From NCBI RefSeq assembly GCF_902833055.1, contig NZ_CADFEJ010000003.1:62001-126000 (forward strand): DNA of 64,000 nucleotides, in the 5' to 3' direction. Shown here piece by piece: positions 1-7,323 of the stretch (positions are counted from its first letter, which is position 1; each line of letters begins with the position of its first letter). Origin of the DNA: Burkholderia territorii (lineage in GTDB: Bacteria > Pseudomonadota > Gammaproteobacteria > Burkholderiales > Burkholderiaceae). Both the position numbers and the translations under genes were made by a program. The notes below the pieces were generated by a model that was not told where the DNA came from, searched no databases, and saw nothing but the letters and a program-made list of their open reading frames with translations.

Positions 1-1
1 G

Positions 2-118
2 CTGGGCACTGGGCGCCTACATTTTTTCCGGTAAATCGTCGACCGCGTATTCGCCATCGCTTTCATTCTGGTGCTCATGGCGCGTCAGGCGGCGTGGCGC
101 GCGAGCAGGAGAGAATGA
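2..118 (+). pseudogene. Possible broken 3' end of a membrane-protein gene
   Basis: From the window edge, frame 3 reads WALGAYIFSG, which looks like a transmembrane stretch. Frame 2 then reads IVDRVFAIAFILVLMARQ, a second hydrophobic helix with a basic tail, up to a TGA at 116-118. The two halves look like one C-terminus split by a frameshift, and the layout recalls the last helices of LysE/RhtB-type exporters. Only about 38 codons are visible, so the family is a guess and the frame change could be chance. Confidence 0.22.
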
Positions 119-349
119 TCGTCAGTGGATTGAAAACATCACGTCGAACAACCGAAATAAAAGCCAGTTGCTGAATTCAGCTTTATAAGCCAGGAAGCCG
201 TCGTGGATGTTTGATTCGACATGGTTTCGAATTCCTGCGCGCCGGGCAAATTAATGAAGCATTGCTCGACGGAATAATCATGTCATCAATAAAGTAAAGA
301 TATTCAACGTATTGATCTGCGTCGCAATCGCGGCGTGGCTCGATGCCTC
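119..349 (+). promoter_or_regulatory. AT-richer leader region upstream of the peptide operon
   Basis: No gene is seen here. Base composition drops below the surrounding average and there are short AT tracts (for example 160-190 and 250-305), as expected for the promoter of the operon that starts at 391. A TTGAAA hexamer lies near 129 but has no convincing -10 partner, so no promoter is assigned. This is the only upstream control region available to the 25-kb run of genes that follows. Confidence 0.35.
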
Positions 350-368
350 GCTAGATGGGTTATCTAGC
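350..368 (+). promoter_or_regulatory. Perfect inverted repeat just before the peptide RBS
   Basis: GCTAGAT, a five-base spacer GGGTT, then ATCTAGC form a perfect 7-bp inverted repeat ending 11 bases before the GGAG ribosome-binding site (380-383) of the peptide gene. It could be a DNA operator or a leader hairpin that modulates access to the RBS. It is AT-richer than most hairpins in this genome, which makes a protein-binding site plausible. Confidence 0.4.
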
Positions 369-390
369 ATTCTCAATCTGGAGAAACGCA

Positions 391-585
391 ATGCAAGAAC
401 TGAATCAGCAGGAAATCGCACAAGTTTCCGGCGGCTACTACAGCGGCGGCTCGATTTTCGACACGCTGGGCAACGTGGTCGAGCTGTATGGCCAGACGCT
501 TTACAACGTCGGCGAAGCACTGACGACGGCTGTCGTCGGCACGGGCAACGCATTGCTCGGCCTGCTGACCGGCCAGCACGCGTAA
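391..585 (+). CDS. Double-glycine-leader bacteriocin/microcin-like peptide
   Basis: This encodes a 64-aa precursor. The ATG at 391 is chosen over an in-frame start at 355 because GGAG lies 7 bases upstream and because it gives a standard 15-residue leader, MQELNQQEIAQVSGG. The leader ends in Gly-Gly, the cleavage signal of C39-peptidase exporters. The predicted mature part is 49 residues, starts YYSGG, has no Cys, and is rich in Gly, Leu, Val and Thr, with one GxxxG (GLLTG) near the C-terminus. That fits a small membrane-active class II bacteriocin or microcin. The next three genes encode exactly the export apparatus such a peptide needs. No immunity protein is recognisable beside it. Its activity is inferred, and a signalling or structural role for the peptide is possible. 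Confidence 0.8.
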   Translation: MQELNQQEIAQVSGGYYSGGSIFDTLGNVVELYGQTLYNVGEALTTAVVGTGNALLGLLTGQHA

Positions 586-603
586 GCCGGACGCGATTTC
601 CGT

Positions 604-631
604 GCGATGGCGCGCGCTGCGTCGCCATCGC
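604..631 (+). promoter_or_regulatory. Intercistronic hairpin after the peptide gene
   Basis: GCGATGGCG (604-612) and CGCCATCGC (623-631) form a perfect 9-bp stem with a 10-base loop, 18 bases after the peptide stop codon. There is no T-tract, so it is probably a partial terminator or an mRNA-stabilising stem. Such stems let a small peptide be expressed more strongly than its downstream exporter genes. Confidence 0.5.
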
Positions 632-734
632 GTGAATCGCGGGTTGCCGCGGCACCGAAGCGGGCTGTCGCGGCGATCTTGCCGGTAACCGCAATGCATC
701 CGCCGAATCCAACCGACTGTCTGTCATCCGTATC

Positions 735-2012
735 TTGACGAACCCGACTTCTCTTTTCCGGCACGAAGCTCAACAGGCCCAGCGCGCCGGCGCGCTGGGC
801 GAGATCGTGCTGGTGCGCCCCGTGTCGCTGACGCTGCTGGCCGTGGCCGCAGTCGCGATGGCCGCCTGCGTGCTGCTGTTCTTCGCGTTCGGCACCTACA
901 CGCGTCGCACGACGGTCAGCGGTGTCGTGATGCCGGATGCAGGGCTGGTGAAGGTCTATGCGCTGCAGCCGGGCATCGTCGTCGAGCGCGACGTGAAGGA
1001 AGGGCAGCACGTTGCGCGCGGGCAGACGCTCTACACGGTGTCCACCGATCTGCAAAGCGCGGCGGAGGGCGCGACGCAGGCCGCGCTGATCGCGCAGGCG
1101 CGGCAGCGCAAGGCGTCGTTGCTCACGGAAATGGACAAGACACGCAGCCTGCAGCAGGACGAACGCGCGACGGTGCGCGCGAAGATCGCAAGCCTGCGCG
1201 GCGAGCTTGCACAGATCGACGATCAGCTTTCGGCGCAGCGGTTGCGCACGTCGATCGCGGCCGACGGCGCGAAACGCTATCGCGGCCTGCTGGCCCAGGA
1301 CTATATTTCGAAGGATCAGGCACAGCAGCGCGAGGCCGACCTGCTCGACCAGCAGTCGAAGCTGAACGGGCTGCTTCGCGAGCGCGCGTCGACGGCGCAG
1401 TCGCTGACGGAAGCGAACAACCAGTTGGCCGGCCTCGACCTCAAGCAGCAAAACCAGCTCGCGCAGATCGATCGCAACGTGATCGACGTCGACCAGAACC
1501 TGATCGAGAGCGAGGCGAAGCGCCGGATCGTCGTCACCGCACCGGAGACGGGCATCGTGACGGCGGCGATCGCCGACGTCGGCCAGTCGGTCGATACGTC
1601 CCGGCCGCTCGCGAGCGTGGTGCCCGGCGGTGCGCGCTGGCAGGCGCATCTGTTCGTGCCGAGCACGGCGATCGGCTTCGTACGGGTCGGCGAGCCGGTG
1701 CTGATCCGCTATCAGGCGTTCCCGTACCAGAAGTTCGGCCAGTATCGCGCCGTGGTCGTGTCGATCGCGCGCACGGCGCTGTCGGCGGCCGAACTCGCGA
1801 ACGACGGCGGCCCGGCGGCGACGCCGGGCGAGGGGCGCGATGCGACCTTCTATCGCGTGATCGTCGCGCTCGATGCGCAGCACGTCGTCGCGTATGGCGC
1901 GCAGCAGCCGTTGCAGGCCGGCATGACGTTGCAGGCGGACATCCTGCAGGAGCGCAGGCGCCTGTACGAGTGGGTGCTCGAGCCGCTTTACAGCCTGACC
2001 GGCAAACTTTGA
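735..2012 (+). CDS. HlyD-family periplasmic adaptor of a type I exporter
   Basis: This 425-aa membrane-fusion protein links the inner-membrane ABC exporter to the outer-membrane channel. It has a short cytoplasmic N-terminus, one transmembrane helix at about residues 31-53, a lipoyl-like half around residues 70-110, a long alpha-helical coiled-coil hairpin at about 115-260, and the second lipoyl/beta-barrel half after that (APETGIV motif). This is the CvaA/HlyD layout. The only reasonable start is a TTG at 735, since the next ATG lies inside the transmembrane helix. No strong Shine-Dalgarno precedes it, which may keep expression below that of the peptide. The gene ends 11 bases before the ABC exporter gene. 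Confidence 0.9.
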   Translation: MTNPTSLFRHEAQQAQRAGALGEIVLVRPVSLTLLAVAAVAMAACVLLFFAFGTYTRRTTVSGVVMPDAGLVKVYALQPGIVVERDVKEGQHVARGQTLYTVSTDLQSAAEGATQAALIAQARQRKASLLTEMDKTRSLQQDERATVRAKIASLRGELAQIDDQLSAQRLRTSIAADGAKRYRGLLAQDYISKDQAQQREADLLDQQSKLNGLLRERASTAQSLTEANNQLAGLDLKQQNQLAQIDRNVIDVDQNLIESEAKRRIVVTAPETGIVTAAIADVGQSVDTSRPLASVVPGGARWQAHLFVPSTAIGFVRVGEPVLIRYQAFPYQKFGQYRAVVVSIARTALSAAELANDGGPAATPGEGRDATFYRVIVALDAQHVVAYGAQQPLQAGMTLQADILQERRRLYEWVLEPLYSLTGKL

Positions 2013-2023
2013 CGAGGTCGCGC

Positions 2024-4237
2024 ATGGCATTACTCGATCGACTCTCGTTCGGCCTCGGCCGCCGGCTCCCGATGATCCTGCAGACCGAAGCCGCGGAATG
2101 CGGACTCGCATGCCTTGCGATGGTGGCCGGCTATCACGGCCATCACGTGGATCTCGCGACGCTGCGCGGACAATTCCCCGTATCGCTGAAGGGCGCGGGA
2201 CTCGGACGCGTGATCGAGGTCGCGCAGCGTCTCGCGCTCGGCACGCGCGCCGTGAAGCTCGACATGGCGCAGCTCGGCCAACTGCGTCTGCCGTGTCTGC
2301 TGCACTGGAATTTCAACCACTTCGTCGTGCTGAAGGAAGTGAACGGAAAGGCCGCGACGATTCACGATCCGTCGCACGGCATTCGCAAGGTGTCGCTCGC
2401 CGAACTGTCGCGGGCGTTTACCGGCGTCGCGCTGGAATTGTGGCCGGCCGCAGGCTTCGCGCCGCGCGCGGCACGTCCGGCGGTGAAGCTGCGCGAGTTG
2501 CTCGGCCCGGTGTCGGGGCTGTCGCGCTCGCTGGCGCAAATCCTCGCGCTCGCGATCGCGCTCGAGGTCTTCATGCTGGTGCAGCCGTTCTTTCTGCAGT
2601 GGGTGATCGACGAAGTGATCGTCAGCGCCGATCGCGACCTGCTGACGGTGCTGGCGCTCGGCTTCGGCTTGTTGCTGCTGATGCAGCAGGCGACCGGCAC
2701 GATTCGCGCGTGGGCGCTGATGTACGTCGGCGTCACGCTGAACATCCAGTGGCGCGCGAACGTCTTCACGCACTTGCTGAGCCTGCCGGTGCGCTATTAC
2801 GAGCGGCGCCATCTCGGCGACGTCGTGTCGCGCTTCGGTTCGATCGACACGATCCAGCAAACGCTGACGACGTCGTTTCTCGGCGCGGTGATTGACGGAT
2901 TGATGACGATCGTGACGCTCGCGATGATGTTCGTCTACAGCCGCGTGCTCGGCATGGTCGCGCTCGCGACGATGGCGTTGTACGCGCTCGTCCGGTGGCT
3001 GTGGTACGGCCCGCTGCGACGCGCGACCGAGGATCAGATCGTGCACGCGGCCAAGCAGCAGAGCCATTTTCTCGAGACGGTGCGCGGCGTGAAGACGATC
3101 AAGCTGTTCAACCGCCAGACGGAGCGTCGCGCGAGCTGGATCACGCTGCTCGTCGAACAGGTCAATGCGAGCCTGCACGTGCAGAAGCTGCAGATCTTCT
3201 ATCAGCAGCTCAACGGCTTGCTGTTCGGTATCGAGAACGTGCTGATCATCTGGCTCGGCGCGCGCATGGTGATGGACGGCCAGTTCACGGTCGGCGTGCT
3301 GATGGCGTTCAACGCATACAAGAACCAGTTCGACAGCCGGGTCGGCAGCCTGATCGACAAATACTTCGAAGTCCGGATGTTGCAGCTCCAGGGCGAGCGG
3401 CTGGCCGATATCGTGTTTGCCGAAAGCGAGCCGGACGCGAGCCTGCGCAGCGTGCCGGGCGAGGCCGATGCGCTCGACGCGAGCATCGAGATCGACGGGA
3501 TGTCGTTCCGTTACGCGGATGGCGAGCCGCTGGTGCTGGACGGCGTGAGCGCGAAGATCGCCGCGGGCGAGTCGGTCGCGATCGTCGGGCCGTCGGGTTG
3601 CGGCAAGACGACGCTGATCGGCGTGCTGCTCGGCATCCATGAACCGACGAGCGGCACGGTGCGGATCGGCGGACTCGACGTCGGCCGGCTCGGCATCGAG
3701 CGGCTGCGCGGGCTCGTCGGCACGGTGCTGCAGGACGACGTGCTGTTCGCGGGCTCGATCGCGGACAACATCAGCTTCTTCGACCCGGACGCGGACCCGC
3801 GCTGGATCGCCGAGTGCGCGCGCATCGCCGCCGTGCACGACGACATCGCCGCAATGCCGATGGGTTACAACACCTTGGTCGGCGACATGGGCACGGTGCT
3901 GTCCGGCGGGCAGAAGCAGCGCGTGCTGCTTGCGCGTGCGCTGTACAAGCGGCCGGCCATTCTGGTGCTCGACGAGGCGACGAGCCATCTCGACATTCAG
4001 CGCGAGATGCAGGTCAACGCGGCCGTCACGCAGCTCGCGATGACGCGGCTGATCGTTGCGCACCGGCCGGAGACGATTGCGTCGGCGCAGCGGGTCATCA
4101 TGCTGCAGGGCGGCAAGGTCGTGCTCGACCAGTCGACCGCCGCGATGCGCGCGGCGATGGCGGCCAGAATGTCCGCCGGTGCGGCGGCTACGCCGCATGA
4201 CACCGGCGCCGCCGCTGAACCGGTCGCGGGGCGTTGA
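2024..4237 (+). CDS. C39-peptidase-containing ABC exporter (PCAT, CvaB-like)
   Basis: This 737-aa protein processes and exports double-glycine peptides. An N-terminal C39 cysteine-peptidase domain (about 1-140) carries Q20, the catalytic C26 in AECGLACL, H99 in NHFVVL and D115 in HDPSHG, the same set as in ComA and LctT, so the protease should be active. A six-helix ABC membrane domain follows (about 160-440). The ATPase domain has Walker A GPSGCGKTT (K528), signature LSGGQKQR, Walker B ILVLDEATSHLD and the switch His in VAHRPE. The start is the ATG at 2024, after GAGG; an upstream in-frame start at 1970 lies inside the hlyD-like gene. The matching peptide substrate is at 391 and the TolC partner begins 3 bases downstream. 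Confidence 0.95.
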   Translation: MALLDRLSFGLGRRLPMILQTEAAECGLACLAMVAGYHGHHVDLATLRGQFPVSLKGAGLGRVIEVAQRLALGTRAVKLDMAQLGQLRLPCLLHWNFNHFVVLKEVNGKAATIHDPSHGIRKVSLAELSRAFTGVALELWPAAGFAPRAARPAVKLRELLGPVSGLSRSLAQILALAIALEVFMLVQPFFLQWVIDEVIVSADRDLLTVLALGFGLLLLMQQATGTIRAWALMYVGVTLNIQWRANVFTHLLSLPVRYYERRHLGDVVSRFGSIDTIQQTLTTSFLGAVIDGLMTIVTLAMMFVYSRVLGMVALATMALYALVRWLWYGPLRRATEDQIVHAAKQQSHFLETVRGVKTIKLFNRQTERRASWITLLVEQVNASLHVQKLQIFYQQLNGLLFGIENVLIIWLGARMVMDGQFTVGVLMAFNAYKNQFDSRVGSLIDKYFEVRMLQLQGERLADIVFAESEPDASLRSVPGEADALDASIEIDGMSFRYADGEPLVLDGVSAKIAAGESVAIVGPSGCGKTTLIGVLLGIHEPTSGTVRIGGLDVGRLGIERLRGLVGTVLQDDVLFAGSIADNISFFDPDADPRWIAECARIAAVHDDIAAMPMGYNTLVGDMGTVLSGGQKQRVLLARALYKRPAILVLDEATSHLDIQREMQVNAAVTQLAMTRLIVAHRPETIASAQRVIMLQGGKVVLDQSTAAMRAAMAARMSAGAAATPHDTGAAAEPVAGR

Positions 4238-4240
4238 GCG

Positions 4241-5668
4241 ATGAAGCATTCGATCGCTTCCGTGCTGGCCGCCGTCGCGTTTGCGATGCTCGCGCCGCGC
4301 GCGTGCGCGCAGACGTTCGATGTCTACGGCACGCGCGACGAGGTCACGGCGACACCGGCCGGTTCGATGGCATCGGCCACCGCGTGCGGCGCGCGGCATG
4401 TCGACGCGCAGCCGCTCGCGCTCGAGGATGCAATCCTGCTCGCGATCTGTTCGCATCCGCAGCTGAGCCGCACATGGTCGGACGCGCGCGCCGCGGCGGC
4501 CGAGGTCGGCGTGTCGAAAGCGGCGTACTGGCCGACGCTCAATGCAACGGCCGGCATCGAGCGCGACAACCTGACGACGAACTACAGCGGCGGCTTCACG
4601 CAGGACCAGCGCAGCACGAGCCGCTACGGCATGCTCAACCTGAGCTGGGTGCTGTTCGATTTCGGCAAGCGCGGCGCGACGCTCGACCGTGCGCGCGCGT
4701 TGCTGCGTGCGGCCAACGCGGCACACGACGACGCATTGCAGAGCGTCTTCTACGAGGCGGCGCAGGCGTTCTACGCGCTGCGCGACGCGCAGGCTGCGCT
4801 CGCCGCCGCGCAGGCGGTCGAACATGCGGCACAGGAGAGCCTGGCCGAGGCGAGCGCGCGGCACGACGGCGGCGCCGGCACGCTGGGCGACGCACTGCAG
4901 GCGCAGACGACCTATCGCAAGGCGCTGCTCGATCGCGTAAGCGCGGAGGGCGACCTGCAGAACGCGATCGGCACGCTCGCGACGACGCTGGGCGCCGACG
5001 CCGATACGCCGCTGCGCATTGCCGACGCGGAACCGTCGCCCGATCGCGACGACTTCACGCGCGGCGTCGCCGACCTGATCGCCGAGGCGAAGCGCCATCA
5101 CCCGAAGCTGATCGCCGCGCGCGAAAAGCTCGAAGCCGCGCGCGACGAGGTGCGCGCGGTGCGCGCGCAATCGTTGCCGACGATTTCGTTGATGGGCAGC
5201 CTCGCGCGCAACAACCCGTCATATCAGCAGCAAGCGTCATTTCTCCAGTTGCAGAGCAGTCACAGCAATTCGATCGGCATCCAGATCTCGATCCCGTTGT
5301 TCGAAGGGTTCGCATCGGGCTACCGCATCGCGGAGGCGAAGGCGCAGGCCGACGCACAGGAAGCCGACGTGCGCAACACGGAACTCAAGGTGTCGCTCGA
5401 CGTGTGGAAGAGCTATCAGAGCCTGCAGACCGACACGACGAACCTGGACAACTCGCGGCATCTGCTGGATACCGCGCTGCATTCGCTCGACATCGCGCGC
5501 GGCCGCTACAAGGCCGGCGTCGGCACGTTCACGGAACTGCTGAATGCGCAGTCGGCGCTCGCGGATGCGCGGCGTCAGCGCGTGCTCGCGGTGTCGAAGT
5601 GGCGGATCGCGAGACTGAAGCTGGCCGAGAGCCTGGGGAGATTGGGATTATGGAACGACGCGGGTTGA
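4241..5668 (+). CDS. TolC-family outer-membrane efflux protein
   Basis: This 475-aa outer-membrane channel completes the type I secretion system. It has a cleavable signal peptide ending near ACAQ (residues 20-24) and the two repeated OEP halves made of long amphipathic helices and short beta strands. Typical family segments are visible: YWPTLNATAGIE, a FDFGKRG strand in the first half, and IPLFEGFASGYRI in the second. Length is normal for a TolC/CyaE-type protein. The ATG follows the exporter stop by 3 bases. The 3' end overlaps the next gene, the acyltransferase at 5650, by 19 bp, so export and biosynthesis genes are translationally linked. Confidence 0.92.
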   Translation: MKHSIASVLAAVAFAMLAPRACAQTFDVYGTRDEVTATPAGSMASATACGARHVDAQPLALEDAILLAICSHPQLSRTWSDARAAAAEVGVSKAAYWPTLNATAGIERDNLTTNYSGGFTQDQRSTSRYGMLNLSWVLFDFGKRGATLDRARALLRAANAAHDDALQSVFYEAAQAFYALRDAQAALAAAQAVEHAAQESLAEASARHDGGAGTLGDALQAQTTYRKALLDRVSAEGDLQNAIGTLATTLGADADTPLRIADAEPSPDRDDFTRGVADLIAEAKRHHPKLIAAREKLEAARDEVRAVRAQSLPTISLMGSLARNNPSYQQQASFLQLQSSHSNSIGIQISIPLFEGFASGYRIAEAKAQADAQEADVRNTELKVSLDVWKSYQSLQTDTTNLDNSRHLLDTALHSLDIARGRYKAGVGTFTELLNAQSALADARRQRVLAVSKWRIARLKLAESLGRLGLWNDAG

Positions 5669-7248
5669 ACGGCGCGGGGGCAGACACGGGCGGCGCGCAA
5701 GCGCGCGGTTGCGCGTTCCTGTTCCCGGGACAGGGCGCGTTCTATGCGGGTGCGCTGCGGCAGCTTTCACGCGACCACCGGAGCGCGCGGCAGACGCTCG
5801 ACACGCTCGATGCGGTCGCGAGCGCGCGCCTCGGACGCCCGCTGACGGGCGCACTGTGGCGTGACGATGCCGGACTCGACGTATGGTTGCGCGAAGCGCC
5901 CGATCTGCTGCAGCTCGGCATCTACGGCGTGTCGGTCGCGATGTTCGGTGTACTGCACGCGCATGGCGTGAAGCCCGACGTGCTGATCGGACACAGCTTC
6001 GGCGAGATCGCGGCGCTGGTGTGCGGCGGCATGTATTCGATCGAGCAGGGCGCGCATATCGTCTGCGACCGGATCGCGTCGTTGCAGGCGGCTGCGCCGG
6101 CCGACGGCATGATGGCCGCGATCTCCGCGGGCGCCGACGCGACGCGCGAGCTGATCGATGCGAGCGCCGTCGCGCATGCGGTGCGCAACGTGTGCGTCGC
6201 GGTCGAGAACCATCCGTCGCAGACCGTCGTGTCCGGTCCGCGCGATGCGCTGGAGCACTTCGTCGCGGCATGTGCGGCACGCGGTGTGGCTGCGCAGACG
6301 CTCAGGTCTCCGTATGGCTTTCATCACCCCGATCTGGCCGGTGCGCGTGAACAGTTCGCCGCGCGTCTTGCCGCATATCGGCACGGCCCGCTCGCGATTC
6401 CGGTGTATTCGCCGATCCTCGGCCGCCGTTACAGCGGCGCCGACGATCCGGGCGCGCGACTCGCGTCGCACTTCGTGCTGCCGGTGCGGTTCGCGGATGC
6501 AATTCGCGCCGCGCACGCTGACGGCATCGGACGCTATGTCGAATGCGGCGCGCTCAACGCATTGGCGCGCATCGTCGTGCGCATCGCGGGGCCCGGCGCG
6601 GTCAGGACGTTCGGCGGCCCGTCGAACGCGACAGAGGAATCGAGCGTCGTCACGACGATCACCCGTTATTTCCAGGAGGACAACATCATGAAGGACGATA
6701 TTCGCATCGGCAATTCCGGCTCCGGGTTCGACGCGTTCTGGCATGCGCGCGGACCGCACATCGTCGACTGGCTCAAGGGCGAGTTGCGTCATGCGTTCGA
6801 TATGGCGAACACGGCACCGGCCATCGCCGCGCCGGCCGCGGCGTCGACGGTCGCCGCTTTCGCGCCGCAGGCCGAGCCGATCGCCGCGTCCGCGCCGCGT
6901 CTGGCGGCCGTGGCCGCACCGACACTGACGGCCGTACCGGCGCCGTCGGCGCCGCACGACCCGCACACGGCGGCGAAGCCCGCGCATGTGCCGCGCGAGC
7001 GGCTGTTCGCGGAGCTCGTCGATATCTACGCGGAAGCGATGGAGTATCCGGCCGAGGTGTTCTCCGAGACGATCGAACTCGAAGCCGAACTGGGCATCGA
7101 CTCGGTCAAGCAGACGGAAATCATCCAGCGCATTATCGCGCGCTACGCATTGCCGCCGCTGCCGGCCAATTTCCGCAGCGGCGATTTCAAGGCGATGGGG
7201 CAGATCGTCGATTTCGTCTACGAGAACCAGGGAAAGGCGCTCGCTTGA
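5650..7248 (+). CDS. Acyltransferase-ACP didomain protein
   Basis: This 532-aa protein supplies the extender-loading and carrier functions of the synthase that follows. Residues about 20-320 form a malonyl-CoA:ACP acyltransferase domain with the FPGQG motif, the nucleophile S116 in GHSFGE and the catalytic His H225 in GFHHP. A 100-residue Ala/Pro-rich linker leads to one acyl carrier domain (about 450-532) with the phosphopantetheine Ser S485 in LGIDSVK. PUFA synthases usually have tandem ACPs; here there is one. No phosphopantetheinyl transferase is in the window. A consensus ribosome-binding site and an in-frame ATG (6688) sit inside the gene before the linker, so a free 186-aa ACP may also be made. 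The start ATG overlaps the end of the TolC gene. Confidence 0.88.
   Translation: MERRGLNGAGADTGGAQARGCAFLFPGQGAFYAGALRQLSRDHRSARQTLDTLDAVASARLGRPLTGALWRDDAGLDVWLREAPDLLQLGIYGVSVAMFGVLHAHGVKPDVLIGHSFGEIAALVCGGMYSIEQGAHIVCDRIASLQAAAPADGMMAAISAGADATRELIDASAVAHAVRNVCVAVENHPSQTVVSGPRDALEHFVAACAARGVAAQTLRSPYGFHHPDLAGAREQFAARLAAYRHGPLAIPVYSPILGRRYSGADDPGARLASHFVLPVRFADAIRAAHADGIGRYVECGALNALARIVVRIAGPGAVRTFGGPSNATEESSVVTTITRYFQEDNIMKDDIRIGNSGSGFDAFWHARGPHIVDWLKGELRHAFDMANTAPAIAAPAAASTVAAFAPQAEPIAASAPRLAAVAAPTLTAVPAPSAPHDPHTAAKPAHVPRERLFAELVDIYAEAMEYPAEVFSETIELEAELGIDSVKQTEIIQRIIARYALPPLPANFRSGDFKAMGQIVDFVYENQGKALA
6674..6690 (+). promoter_or_regulatory. Internal ribosome-binding site and ATG for a free ACP
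   Basis: AGGAGGA (6674-6680) stands 7 bases before an in-frame ATG (6688-6690) between the acyltransferase and the ACP parts. It is one of the best Shine-Dalgarno matches in the window and better than that of the full-length start at 5650. Translation from here would give residues 347-532, meaning the linker plus the carrier domain. Confidence 0.55.
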
Positions 7249-7272
7249 CGGCAGCGATCTGAGCCGTTGGTC

Positions 7273-7290
7273 GGCAGGGGGGGCCCTGCC
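7273..7290 (+). promoter_or_regulatory. Intercistronic GC hairpin between ACP and synthase genes
   Basis: GGCAGGG (7273-7279), a GGGG loop and CCCTGCC (7284-7290) form a perfect 7-bp stem in the 75-base gap between the AT-ACP gene and the large synthase. There is no T-run, so full termination is unlikely. It may tune read-through or protect mRNA ends, and it is one of several stems placed between genes of this operon. Confidence 0.4.
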
Positions 7291-7323
7291 CGTAATGACA
7301 CGTTCTCGATAGGCAGGCGATCC

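Noticed and set aside
355..390. A 12-residue N-terminal extension of the peptide precursor
   Set aside because: The extension reads through the inverted repeat and the RBS. The ATG at 391 has proper spacing and yields a standard double-glycine leader.
5650..7248. Integral thioesterase or phosphopantetheinyl transferase in the biosynthetic block
   Set aside because: I looked for GxSxG hydrolase and PPTase motifs in the genes at 5650-18781 and found only the AT GHSFGE. The lipase is the only GxSxG hydrolase downstream.
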